A stretch of DNA of 64,000 nt, from NCBI GenBank assembly GCA_034431435.1, contig DAOUDG010000059.1:62001-126000 (forward strand), in the 5' to 3' direction. Source of the stretch: JAHCIE01 sp034431435. Its GTDB lineage: Bacteria; Chloroflexota; Anaerolineae; Epilineales; JAHCIE01. A model generated the notes under the pieces. The model had not been told where the DNA came from and ran no database searches. It was given only the letters and a program-made list of their open reading frames with translations. The translations under genes and the position numbers were made by a program. Of the stretch, positions 1 through 7,574 are shown one piece after another. Numbering within the stretch: position 1 is the stretch's first letter; each line of letters opens with the position of its first letter.

Positions 1-420
1 ACTTCTTCCAAACCCAAGTCATCCCCACCCACCCCACCGGCGGTTACGCCAACGCGACCGAGTGGCCTCGTGACACTGACGGTTCTGACGCTCATCGCCG
101 CTGGGGTCGCCCTCCTATCTGGTGTGGCTCTGCTCGCCGGCTGGGTGGCCCCGCTGGGTGGCCCGCTGGGCAGCTATTACGGGCTGCTATATCTCGTGGT
201 GGGCGCGCTCGGCCTCGTCTGTACCTGGGCCGCGTGGACCCTACAGCTCTGGGTGTGGCCTGTCACCTTCGGGGTGATGGTGGCCTATCTGATGCTCGCC
301 CTCAGCGGCATGTGGTTGGGCAATGACACGGTCCTCAGCATGCTCAACGTCGTGCCACCCTTGCTGGTGCTGTATTATATCAACATGCCCGCGGCGCGCC
401 GCTACCTTCGCCGCCGCTGA
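1..420 (+). CDS. Small membrane protein, N-terminus outside the window
   Basis: The reading frame is open to the left edge, so the true start is probably upstream; a GTG at 70 is the first internal candidate. The visible part has about four hydrophobic segments and ends in a basic tail (RRYLRRR). The residues before the first segment (TPPAVTPTRPSG) resemble the start of the protein at 896-1330 (VPTPSTPVRRPTG), and the first membrane segments also match in style, so the two look like paralogues. That resemblance is the reason for preferring an upstream start over the GTG at 70. No enzymatic motif is visible; function unknown. Confidence 0.6.
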   Translation, partial: TSSKPKSSPPTPPAVTPTRPSGLVTLTVLTLIAAGVALLSGVALLAGWVAPLGGPLGSYYGLLYLVVGALGLVCTWAAWTLQLWVWPVTFGVMVAYLMLALSGMWLGNDTVLSMLNVVPPLLVLYYINMPAARRYLRRR

Positions 421-456
421 TGCCATCCGGGTAGATTCTGGTTTGTGGGAGGCGCC

Positions 457-840
457 ATGAGCGCGGCACAATACTGGTTCGAGACACCGCCGGGCACGAA
501 TCTCTTCGACATCACCGAGCATCTGCGCCAGAGCTTCTGGCGCTACGGCCTGGGCACAGCCTGGTTTACGGCGACGCGCGCCGAGCCGCCGTACACGGCT
601 GAAGCTCGCTGGAATGACATAACGTTCCACATGGAATGGACGCCAACGCAATATGTGATATTGAAGCTGCCACGCCCTGAGTCCCAGGTGATTGATGCCT
701 TCTCCGTTGTCCTCGGCTTCAAGCCGACGTTCCGCTACACCGATGGCGAGGACACCGTTGTCGAATGGCGGCGTGTCGAGCGGGCCGCACGCTGGAACCA
801 GTTGGTCGAGCGCGGCCAGCCGAATCTGACGCGGATCTGA
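457..840 (+). CDS. Hypothetical soluble protein, 127 aa
   Basis: ATG at 457 is chosen because GGGAGG lies four bases upstream; a GTG at 445 overlaps that ribosome site and is less likely. The product has no signal peptide or membrane segment, is rich in aromatic residues (many Trp, Tyr, Phe) and looks like a small globular alpha/beta protein. I do not recognise a family. It sits between two related small membrane proteins on the same strand, 36 bases after the first and 55 before the second, so it may share their transcript. Confidence 0.6.
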   Translation: MSAAQYWFETPPGTNLFDITEHLRQSFWRYGLGTAWFTATRAEPPYTAEARWNDITFHMEWTPTQYVILKLPRPESQVIDAFSVVLGFKPTFRYTDGEDTVVEWRRVERAARWNQLVERGQPNLTRI

Positions 841-895
841 CAGCAAGGCGAGACTCGCCGCTGGTGTCTCGTCTTCCAACCTATGGAGGTATCGC

Positions 896-1330
896 ATGCA
901 ACCACCGGTTCAAGTTCCCACCCCTTCCACCCCTGTGAGGCGGCCGACCGGCGTCACCATCCTGGCTATCCTGGCCTTCATTGCCGGCATCTGGGGCCTG
1001 CTCATGGGCTGCACTCTGGCGGGTCTGGGTGGCCTCAGCCTGCCTGCGGCCCTTGTTGGCGCCAGCCTGCCCGGCTGGGCCTTGTGGGCGGGCTTGAGCA
1101 GCATGGCCTACGCTATCTTCCAACTGGCCGTTGGCTACGGCGCGTGGAACCTGCGGCGATGGGCGTGGCTCGTCGGCGTTATTGTGGCGGGCTGGGGCGC
1201 GCTGAACGCCTTGTTTGCTATCTTTGGCGGCAGCTGGTTCGGCGGGCTGCTCAGTCTCATCATCCCCGGCGCCATCCTCTTCTACCTGTTGTTCGACAAC
1301 GACGTCAAGCGCGCCTTTGGGCGGGGATAG
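896..1330 (+). CDS. Small tetraspan membrane protein, 144 aa
   Basis: ATG at 896 has GGAGGT five bases upstream. The first ~17 residues are a Pro/Thr-rich cytoplasmic-looking segment (VPTPSTPVRRPTG), followed by four hydrophobic helices: about 20-42, 48-72, 84-102 and 108-128. The layout resembles the partial protein at 1-420, suggesting a local duplication. It ends two bases from the stop of the convergent EamA transporter gene. Role unknown; no transport or catalytic motif is visible. Confidence 0.65.
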   Translation: MQPPVQVPTPSTPVRRPTGVTILAILAFIAGIWGLLMGCTLAGLGGLSLPAALVGASLPGWALWAGLSSMAYAIFQLAVGYGAWNLRRWAWLVGVIVAGWGALNALFAIFGGSWFGGLLSLIIPGAILFYLLFDNDVKRAFGRG

Positions 1331-1332
1331 GG

Positions 1333-2271
1333 CTATCGTCCCCGTCGCGTCAGCACGATGCCCGACACGACGACCACCGCCCCGACTACCTGGAGCGGGT
1401 AGATGTGCTCGCCCAGGACAATGGCCGCCGTCACCAGTGCGACCACCGGCACCAGGTTGCTGTACACGGCGGTGCGCGCGCTGCCGACGCGCTGGACGCC
1501 AATGTTCCAGATGAGGTAGGCCACTACCACCGACAGCACAACGGCAAACATCAACCCGCCCCACCCCTGCCAGGTGACGGCGGTCCACGATTGTTGCGCC
1601 AGCGACGGTAGCGCAACGAGGAGCAGCGGCGGCGTGCCCAGCAGCATCGCCAGCGCGTTGAGCTTGAGGGGCGAGTAGCGTCTCAGGAAGGGGGCAAGCA
1701 GCGCTGTGTAGCCACCCCAGCACATAGCTGCCAGTAGCACCAACGCATCGCCGATCAGGTGCTCGCCGCCCAACTGTGTCCCTGTCCCGCTCGCGACGAT
1801 GAGGGCCAGGCCCGCGAAGGATAGCAGGATGCCGGCCCAGGCGATGGCCCGCAGCCGGTAGCCCATGAGCGCGCTCAAGATGGCGACGAAGATGGGCGCG
1901 GTCGCCAGGATGAGGGACGTATTGCCCGCCGAGGTGCGGGCAATGCCACTCATGAACAGAATCTGATAGATGCCATTGCCAAGCAGTCCCAGCCCGAGGA
2001 GCTTCCAGAAGTCGCCACGGTGAATGCGCAGGCTACCCTCGAAGGCCAGGGCCAGGCCGGCCATGATGGCCGTCGCCAGGCCGAAGCGCAGCGCCGCGAA
2101 GGCCAGGGCGTCGATCTCGCGCAGGGCGACCTTGAGGATGGCGAAATTGACGCCCCAGATGAGCACCACTAGCAGCATCGCCGCGTCGACCCAGGTGAGG
2201 CGGCCGGCCGTCGTGGCGGGGGCGCGGGGTGGGGCGAGGCCGCCGGCCGGTTGGCTCAGCGAGTCGCTCAT
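1333..2271 (-). CDS. EamA/DMT-family transporter, 312 aa
   Basis: A ten-helix drug/metabolite-transporter-type protein with two EamA halves, each about 140 residues (roughly 28-160 and 170-310). The first helix carries the family-typical pattern LLVVLIWGVNFAILK. ATG at 2271 overlaps the argA stop as ATGA, so translation is probably coupled; an upstream in-frame extension inside argA is discarded. It is the last gene of the arginine operon, so export of an amino acid or of an arginine-pathway intermediate is a reasonable inference, but EamA sequence alone does not reveal the substrate. Confidence 0.85.
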   Translation of the reverse strand: MSDSLSQPAGGLAPPRAPATTAGRLTWVDAAMLLVVLIWGVNFAILKVALREIDALAFAALRFGLATAIMAGLALAFEGSLRIHRGDFWKLLGLGLLGNGIYQILFMSGIARTSAGNTSLILATAPIFVAILSALMGYRLRAIAWAGILLSFAGLALIVASGTGTQLGGEHLIGDALVLLAAMCWGGYTALLAPFLRRYSPLKLNALAMLLGTPPLLLVALPSLAQQSWTAVTWQGWGGLMFAVVLSVVVAYLIWNIGVQRVGSARTAVYSNLVPVVALVTAAIVLGEHIYPLQVVGAVVVVSGIVLTRRGR

Positions 2272-2804
2272 GATGGCATGACGGCGCGACTCATGGCGAC
2301 CTCGTCGCAGTTGGAGAACAGCGGGCAGTGGACGCAATCTTTCCACACCTTGCGTGGGAAGCGGTCACGTTCCGTCACCTCGAAGCCCAGCTTGCTGAAG
2401 AAGGGCACCGAACGTGTCAGGCAAAACACCGTGGTGATATGTAGCCGCCGCGCCTCATCAATGAGCGCGTTGACGATAGCCTGCCCTAAACCCTGACCCT
2501 GGTGGTCGGGCGCAACGGCCAGCGAGCGTACCTCGGCCAGGTCGGCCCACATGATGAGGAGCGAGCCGCAGGCCACGATCTCCCCGTCCATCTCGGCCAC
2601 CATCCACTCCCGCACCGACTGGTAGATATCGGCGACGGGGCGCGGCAGCAGGTCGCGCTGGCGGGCGTAGTAGGCCACCAGCTCGCCGATGGCGGGCACA
2701 TCCTCGATGCGCGCCGGGCGTACCAGCGCCGGGCCGGGCTGACCCGGCTCCAGGTCTGCAAGGTCGATGAAGGCCGCTGCGGGCGCGTCAGCCGTCCAGG
2801 TCAT
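2268..2804 (-). CDS. argA: Short GNAT-type N-acetylglutamate synthase
   Basis: 178 residues with a GNAT fold; the acetyl-CoA loop is visible as DHQGQGLGQAIV at about 99-110. The C-terminal block FPRKVWKDCVHCPLF is characteristic of stand-alone GNAT acetylglutamate synthases that lack the kinase-like domain of enteric ArgA. The reaction is acetyl-CoA plus glutamate to N-acetylglutamate, the first step of arginine synthesis. The gene overlaps the end of argD by 17 bases and hands over to the EamA gene by ATGA. Neighbours argB, argC and argD support the call strongly. Confidence 0.85.
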   Translation of the reverse strand: MTWTADAPAAAFIDLADLEPGQPGPALVRPARIEDVPAIGELVAYYARQRDLLPRPVADIYQSVREWMVAEMDGEIVACGSLLIMWADLAEVRSLAVAPDHQGQGLGQAIVNALIDEARRLHITTVFCLTRSVPFFSKLGFEVTERDRFPRKVWKDCVHCPLFSNCDEVAMSRAVMPS

Positions 2805-3987
2805 TGAAAATCTCCTTGAGGATCAGCAGCGCCTCGTCCACGTTGCCCTGGTTCAGGATGAGGGGTGGCACGAAACGCAGCACGGTCTCGCCCGCGTTGA
2901 CCATGATGAGGCCGCGCGAGTAGCCCGCGTCGACAACGGCGCTGGCCGCTATGTCTAGCTCGACGCCGATGATGAGGCCCTCGCCGCGTACGGCCTTGAT
3001 ATGGGGTGTGCCCAGATTGCGCAGACCCTCCTGGAAGTAGTCGCCCACCTGGGTCACGTGAGCCAGGAAAGCCGGGTCGTTGATGCGCGACAGGACCACC
3101 TGGGCCGCGCGGGCGATAATCGGGTTCGCACCGAAGGTCGTACCGTGGTCGCCGGGGTGGATGGCCGACGCCACGCGGTCGGTCATGAGGGTTGCGCCCA
3201 TGGGCAGACCGCCGCCGAGGGGCTTGGCGAGGGTCATGATGTCGGGCGTCACGCCGCTGTGCTCGTAGGCCCACAGCCGGCCGGTGCGCCCAAAGCCGCA
3301 CTGCACCTCATCGAAGATGAGCAGGGCGTTGTGGCGGTCGACCAGGGCGCGCAGACCAGCCAGGAACTCCGGCGTCGCGACGTGAATGCCGCCCTCGCCC
3401 TGGACCGGCTCGACCAGGATGGCGCACACGTCGTCGTCCATGATCTCCTCAGCCGAGCGAAGGTCGTTGAACGTGGCGAAGTCGACGCCGGGCATCAGCG
3501 GGCGGAAGGGGGCTTGGTACTTCTCGCGGGGCGTGGCGGCCAGCGCGCCCATCGTCCGCCCGTGGAAGGCGTTGCTGAAGGCGATGAGGCGCGTCTTGTT
3601 GGGGTCGCTCTGCGTCGCCCAGCGGCGGGCGAACTTGATGGCCGCCTCGTTAGCCTCGGCGCCGGAATTGCAGAAGAAGATCTTGTCAGCGAAGGAGGCC
3701 TCGCACAGATCGCGGGCCAGCTCGGCGTGGGGGATAGAATGGTATAGGTTGGACACGTGGCCCAGGATGCGCGCCTGCTCCGAGATGGCCTCGGCGATGG
3801 CAGGGTCGGCGTGGCCCAGGGCGACGGTGGCGATGCCCGCGACCAGGTCCAGGTAGCGGCGGCCCTCGGTGTCGAAGAGGCAGACACCGTCGCCGCGCTC
3901 CAGGACAAAGGGCGCGCGCTTGTAGGTCGGCGCGAGATAGCGCGCTTCCAGGTCCATGATATCAGTGGCGCTGTGGGTCGCGAGCAT
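2788..3987 (-). CDS. argD: Acetylornithine aminotransferase
   Basis: 399 residues, normal for the class III PLP aminotransferase family. The start at 3987 (MLATHSATD) follows AGGAGGA; a longer in-frame extension upstream has no ribosome site and is rejected. Visible family motifs are the cofactor-binding FCNSGAEANEAAIKFAR, the metal-free aspartate region LIFDEVQCGFGRTG and the Schiff-base lysine in TLAKPLGGG. It converts N-acetylglutamate semialdehyde to N-acetylornithine with glutamate as amino donor. Third enzyme step in this operon; 43 bases separate it from argB, and that gap contains a TAGGGATTAGGGA-like simple repeat. Confidence 0.93.
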   Translation of the reverse strand: MLATHSATDIMDLEARYLAPTYKRAPFVLERGDGVCLFDTEGRRYLDLVAGIATVALGHADPAIAEAISEQARILGHVSNLYHSIPHAELARDLCEASFADKIFFCNSGAEANEAAIKFARRWATQSDPNKTRLIAFSNAFHGRTMGALAATPREKYQAPFRPLMPGVDFATFNDLRSAEEIMDDDVCAILVEPVQGEGGIHVATPEFLAGLRALVDRHNALLIFDEVQCGFGRTGRLWAYEHSGVTPDIMTLAKPLGGGLPMGATLMTDRVASAIHPGDHGTTFGANPIIARAAQVVLSRINDPAFLAHVTQVGDYFQEGLRNLGTPHIKAVRGEGLIIGVELDIAASAVVDAGYSRGLIMVNAGETVLRFVPPLILNQGNVDEALLILKEIFNDLDG

Positions 3988-4006
3988 GGGTCCTCCTGAA
4001 GAGACG

Positions 4007-4033
4007 TGATTAGGGATTAGGGACGGGAGATTA
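4007..4033. repeat. Short telomere-like simple repeat between argB and argD
   Basis: The argB-argD gap contains GTGATTAGGGATTAGGGAC followed by GGGAGATTA. Similar GATTGGAG/TAGGGATTGGAG text occurs at 48836-48858 near another gene boundary. It does not encode anything and is read here as a low-complexity intergenic repeat. Confidence 0.45.
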
Positions 4034-4774
4034 CGCCTCGGTGATGGTGGTCCCGCCGTCGGCGAGGCACGCCAGGTTGACGATGCGCACGCGGTCCACC
4101 CCATCGCCGATGGCGTCCAGGGCGGCGCGCACCTTGGCGACCATGCCGCCCGCAATGACACCCTCCTTGATCAGTGCGTCGATCTCGGTGCGGGTCAGGT
4201 GGGGCAGCGTCTCGCCGTCGCGCAGGACGCCGGGAACGTTAGTCACGAATACCAGCGCGTCGGCGCGCAGGGCGCGGGCCACGGCCTGGGCCACGTGGTC
4301 GGCGTTGACATTGTAGAGCTGGCCTGCCGCGTCCGCTGAGATGGGTGATAGGACGACCACGCCCAGGTCGAGCAGGCTGTGCAGGGCGGGTGTATCGACG
4401 CCGTCTACGTGGCCGACGTAGCCCAGGTCACCGCCCGCCTGCCGCCACCTGGAAACCTGCAACAGGCCCAGATCGACCCCCGACACGCCGACCGCCCGGA
4501 CCCCCGCGCTCTGGAAAGCGGCGACGAGGCGCTTGTTGGCAAGCCCGGCCATGACCATCACAGCCAGGCGCAGCATGGCGGCGTCGGTCACGCGCATACC
4601 CCCGACGAAGGTGGCGACCAGTCCCAGGTCCAGGCCCAGCTGACTGATCTCCTTGCCGCCACCGTGGACCAGCACCGGAGGCTCCGGCAGCGCGGCCACC
4701 GCCTGCACCAGTCCCGCCACAAAGGCCGGGTCATCCAACTCGTTGCCACCCACCTTCAACACCATGCGCGTCAT
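4031..4774 (-). CDS. argB: Acetylglutamate kinase
   Basis: 247 residues of amino-acid-kinase fold. The N-terminal phosphate-binding lysine is in VLKVGGNEL, the substrate glycine loop is VLVHGGGKEIS, and GGMRVTD follows at about 59-65. Later segments YNVNADHVAQAVA and FVTNVPGVL match the nucleotide-binding half. It phosphorylates N-acetylglutamate. It lacks the ~25-residue N-terminal helix of arginine-feedback-regulated kinases, so allosteric arginine inhibition through that helix is unlikely. ATG at 4774 overlaps the stop of the HD gene (ATGA), implying translational coupling. Confidence 0.92.
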   Translation of the reverse strand: MTRMVLKVGGNELDDPAFVAGLVQAVAALPEPPVLVHGGGKEISQLGLDLGLVATFVGGMRVTDAAMLRLAVMVMAGLANKRLVAAFQSAGVRAVGVSGVDLGLLQVSRWRQAGGDLGYVGHVDGVDTPALHSLLDLGVVVLSPISADAAGQLYNVNADHVAQAVARALRADALVFVTNVPGVLRDGETLPHLTRTEIDALIKEGVIAGGMVAKVRAALDAIGDGVDRVRIVNLACLADGGTTITEA

Positions 4775-5424
4775 GTCGTACTCCCGAGGCTCAGCTCGCG
4801 GCGGAGGGCGGCGTTCCAGGCCCGCGTGGCTTTGAGGCGGCGAGCGGCTTCAGCCCGCGCGGGCGCGGTGTTCATGCTGGCCGCCGTGCGCGCCGCAATA
4901 TCCTCGGTCCAGCGCCGCTGCTCCTCAGCCGTCTCCCGCGATGTGGGCCGCAGGGAGAAACCCGCCGCCAGGAAATGAAGATCGCCGGTCGCGCCCAGCT
5001 TGGCGAGCTTGTCGGCGTCCCATAGAATCGCCGCCGCCAGGGGCGACAGGGGCGCATCGAGAGTCAGCCCCTCGTGCTGCGCGATGGCGTCCACGACCGC
5101 GTCGATCTTCTCGGCGGGAAAATCCGTCGCGGCCAGAATCTCGCGCGCGCGTTCCGCCCCGACGTGGGCGTGGTTGGCCTCGCTCTTGGCGATGTCGTGC
5201 AGCCATGCCGCCGCCTCGGCGACCTCGGCGTCCGCGCCGGTCTCGGCGGCCAGCCAGCGCGCCAGCGCCACCACGGCCTGGACATGCTCCCAGCGGTAAT
5301 TGAAGCGCCCCTCGCCCCGCAGGCGGCCCTCAATGTGGGCCGCGCCGCGCGCCACGGCCTGGACGATGGGCCGCCACTCGCGCCGCTGGGGCGTCGCGCT
5401 CGCCGGACTGGCCGGGCCGCTCAT
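4771..5424 (-). CDS. HD-domain phosphohydrolase, 217 aa
   Basis: The HD core runs from about residue 45 to 120: a histidine in RWEHVQAVV, the HD pair in AAWLHDIAKSEANHAHVG, and a later QHEG histidine. These are the usual metal ligands of HD hydrolases acting on phosphoesters. The start at 5424 forms ATGA with the upstream methyltransferase stop, and the end forms ATGA with argB. It is therefore embedded in the arginine operon although it has no recognised step in the pathway; it may be a metabolite-repair or nucleotidase function. Substrate unknown. Confidence 0.75.
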   Translation of the reverse strand: MSGPASPASATPQRREWRPIVQAVARGAAHIEGRLRGEGRFNYRWEHVQAVVALARWLAAETGADAEVAEAAAWLHDIAKSEANHAHVGAERAREILAATDFPAEKIDAVVDAIAQHEGLTLDAPLSPLAAAILWDADKLAKLGATGDLHFLAAGFSLRPTSRETAEEQRRWTEDIAARTAASMNTAPARAEAARRLKATRAWNAALRRELSLGSTT

Positions 5425-6296
5425 GCCCCACCCTCCGGTCGCCGCAGGACCCACACCTGCTCATCGCCCTCGCTCTCGAAGGGGCGGCCGTCGAAGCCGC
5501 CGTAGAGCGCCTCTATCGCGAAGCCCGCGCGGGCAAAGAGATGTTCGGCCTCGTAGCGATAGATCCAGCGCAGCGTCAGATGGCGGTGGACGCGCTCGAC
5601 CAACCGGCCGTCGGCGTCGAGGCGGTCGTAGATGAACTCGGCGTCCAGAAGCTGGCGCAGCGGATCGTAGCGGGGCGCAGCCCACTGCACGACGCGCGCG
5701 CCGTCGAGCAGCGGCGTGACGCGCTCGATGAAGGGCGTCGTGGCGCGGGCCGTCGTGCGGGCGGCGATGAGGTCCAGCCGGGGGTCGAAGAAGGCCAGCG
5801 CCAGGCGACCGCCGGGACGCAGGCTGCGCCAGATGGCGGCCAGCGCGCTGAGCTGGTCCTCGACCGTCAGCATGTGCAGGAAGGCGCGGAAGGGGATGTA
5901 GACCAGGGAGAAGCGCGCCTCGCCCAGGTCGAAGCTACGCATGTCGCCCTCGACCAGGTTGATGCGCGCCTGGACTTCAGGCGGCAGGCCCGCAACCTTC
6001 TCGCGCGCCACGGCCAGCATGGCGGGGGATTGGTCCAGCCCGACAATCTCGACGCCCGCCGCCGCGACAGGGATGAGAACACGCCCCGTCCCTGCGCCCA
6101 GCTCCAGGACCGACCCACCCGCTGCAACGGCTAGGTCGCGGTAGAAGGGGATGTCGTCCACCAACTCATCGTACTCGAAGTCGTAGACAGCGGCGAAGGC
6201 GTCGTACTCCGCGGGTGGGGCCGAGTCGGCCGCGGCGCGGGGCGGCTTGCCGACGAAGCTCGGCCCACGGCGCGGCCGGCGGGTCAGGCGGGTCAC
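5421..6296 (-). CDS. Class I SAM-dependent methyltransferase, 291 aa
   Basis: A Rossmann methyltransferase: motif I is VLELGAGTGRVLIPVA at about 78-93, followed by the acidic motif II in IVGLDQSPAML and the motif III acid in LVEGDMRSFDLGEA. The C-terminal half matches the small-molecule methyltransferase pattern (WRSLRPGGRLALAFFDP). The start is GTG at 6296, overlapping the argC stop as GTGA. It lies between argC and the HD gene in the arginine operon; the substrate cannot be read from sequence. The N-terminus is basic (TRLTRRPRRG), which may bind nucleic acid or simply be disordered. Confidence 0.75.
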   Translation of the reverse strand: MTRLTRRPRRGPSFVGKPPRAAADSAPPAEYDAFAAVYDFEYDELVDDIPFYRDLAVAAGGSVLELGAGTGRVLIPVAAAGVEIVGLDQSPAMLAVAREKVAGLPPEVQARINLVEGDMRSFDLGEARFSLVYIPFRAFLHMLTVEDQLSALAAIWRSLRPGGRLALAFFDPRLDLIAARTTARATTPFIERVTPLLDGARVVQWAAPRYDPLRQLLDAEFIYDRLDADGRLVERVHRHLTLRWIYRYEAEHLFARAGFAIEALYGGFDGRPFESEGDEQVWVLRRPEGGA

Positions 6297-7306
6297 AGCA
6301 ACCCCAGGGTCTCGTCGAGACCGGCGATGAGGTTCATGTTCTGGACCGCGACGCCCGACGCGCCGCGTATCAGGTTGTCCATGCTGACGACGATGATGGC
6401 GTTGCCGCGCTCATCGATGGCGGTGGTCGAGAAGAACATCATGTTGGAGCCGACGGCGTGGCGCAGGGTTGCCAGCTTGCCGACGGGCAGGACGCGCATG
6501 AATGGCTCGTCGGCGAAAGCCTCGCGGTAGACGGTGTTCAGTTGCTCGCTGCTGAGGGGCTGATTGAGGCGGACGTACAGGGTGGTCAGGATGCCGGTGT
6601 TGACGGGCAGCAGGTGGGGCGTGAAGGTGACGGTGAAGGGCTTGCAGGCTACCTCGCTCAGCGCCTGCTCCATCTCCGGTACGTGGCGGTGGACGTGGCC
6701 GATGTTGTAGGGCGACAGGTTGTCGTGGGCCTCGACGAAGTGGGTGGTGAGCGTCGCCTTGCGGCCCGCGCCCGACACGCCCGACTTGGCGTCGGCGATG
6801 GCGTAGTCCTCGCTGAGCAGGCCATGCCTGACCAGGGGGTACAGGCCGAGGATGACCGTCTGCGGGTAGCAACCTGGATTGGCGACCAGCCGCGTCTGGC
6901 GAATCGCGTGGCGGTACAGCTCCGGCAGGCCGTAGACGGCCTCCTTGAGCAGATCGGTGGCGGTGTGCTCGGCCTTGTACCAGCGCGCGTAGGCCTGGGA
7001 GTCGCGCAGGCGGAAGTCGGCCGACAGGTCTACGACCTTGACGCCCGCCTCGTAGGCGCGCTGCACAGCGGGAATGGACGCGCCGTGGGGCAGGGCCAGG
7101 AACACGGCGTCGACTTCGTCGAGGGGAGCCTGCTCGGTCGACACGAGAGGGTCTTCCCAGGCGACCGGAAAGATGTCGGCCAGGGTCTGTCCCGCCGAGT
7201 GTTCACTGGTCAAGAAGCCGATGGTCATCGCCGGGTGACGCTTCAGGATGCGCACCAGTTCCAGGCCCGTATAGCCCGATGCGCCGTAGATTCCCACACG
7301 TAGCAT
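6293..7306 (-). CDS. argC: N-acetyl-gamma-glutamyl-phosphate reductase
   Basis: 337 residues. The NAD(P)-binding motif GIYGASGYTGLELV is at residues 5-18; the catalytic cysteine is C146 in NPGCYPQ; the GVSGAGR block typical of ArgC follows. It reduces acetylglutamyl phosphate to the semialdehyde. ATG at 7306 is preceded by GGGAGA. It is the promoter-proximal gene of the arginine operon and lies directly behind the proposed attenuator, whose hairpin ends 20 bases before the start codon. Confidence 0.93.
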   Translation of the reverse strand: MLRVGIYGASGYTGLELVRILKRHPAMTIGFLTSEHSAGQTLADIFPVAWEDPLVSTEQAPLDEVDAVFLALPHGASIPAVQRAYEAGVKVVDLSADFRLRDSQAYARWYKAEHTATDLLKEAVYGLPELYRHAIRQTRLVANPGCYPQTVILGLYPLVRHGLLSEDYAIADAKSGVSGAGRKATLTTHFVEAHDNLSPYNIGHVHRHVPEMEQALSEVACKPFTVTFTPHLLPVNTGILTTLYVRLNQPLSSEQLNTVYREAFADEPFMRVLPVGKLATLRHAVGSNMMFFSTTAIDERGNAIIVVSMDNLIRGASGVAVQNMNLIAGLDETLGLL

Positions 7307-7325
7307 ATGGTTCTCCCAACAAAAC

Positions 7326-7349
7326 GCTCCCAGACCTGAGTCTGGGAGC
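7326..7349 (-). terminator. Attenuator terminator hairpin before argC
   Basis: On the minus strand the arms GCTCCCAGAC and GTCTGGGAGC pair perfectly (10 bp) around a TCAG loop and are followed by GTTTTGTT. It sits inside the argC leader, after the transcription start and before the ribosome site, so it is an intrinsic terminator in a regulatory position rather than at an operon end. Confidence 0.7.
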
Positions 7350-7386
7350 CGTCAAAAGTCGCGGTCGTAGAAAAGACCTCGTAACG

Positions 7387-7494
7387 TCAGCCAGACCCGA
7401 ACGCGCGTGCCCCGCGCGGCGTACGCGAGCGGGGACGGACGACCAGGCCGTAGACCAGAGTCACGAGGTGGAACACGCAATCCTCAAAGTTCAC
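7387..7494 (-). CDS. Putative arginine leader peptide, 35 aa
   Basis: A GTG-started small frame just downstream of the predicted transcription start. Residues 20-30 read RPRSRTPRGAR, five arginines in eleven codons. The last codons contain GGGTCTGG (plus-strand 7391-7398), which can pair over eight bases, with one G-U, with CCAGACTC in the 5' arm of the downstream terminator. Ribosome stalling at the Arg codons would leave that stretch free to form the antiterminator; reaching the stop would mask it. The ribosome site is weak (AGAGAG). Arg is common in GC-rich frames, so the composition alone is not proof. Confidence 0.5.
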   Translation of the reverse strand: MNFEDCVFHLVTLVYGLVVRPRSRTPRGARAFGSG

Positions 7495-7509
7495 GAATCA
7501 ACTCTCTGT

Positions 7510-7539
7510 AATATACCATAAACGGCGGTCGATTGTCAA
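7510..7539 (-). promoter_or_regulatory. Sigma-70-type promoter of the arginine operon
   Basis: On the minus strand TTGACA (7539-7534) is followed by an 18-base spacer and TATATT (7515-7510). Transcription would begin near 7502, giving a leader of about 195 bases before argC. The promoter lies 36 bases beyond the end of the glucan synthase gene, so the arginine operon has its own start. Confidence 0.75.
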
Positions 7540-7574
7540 AGAAATGCGGGCCGAATCGATTCTCAGCGCGAAAG

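Noticed and set aside
2788..4161. Longer argD starting at 4161
   Set aside because: The extra 58 residues overlap argB, look non-native, and the ATG at 3987 has an excellent AGGAGGA ribosome site.
7307..7509. A T-box riboswitch upstream of argC
   Set aside because: ACCGCG precedes the terminator, as in T-boxes, but the conserved 14-base T-box sequence and the specifier-loop landmarks are not recognisable; the leader-peptide model explains more of the region.
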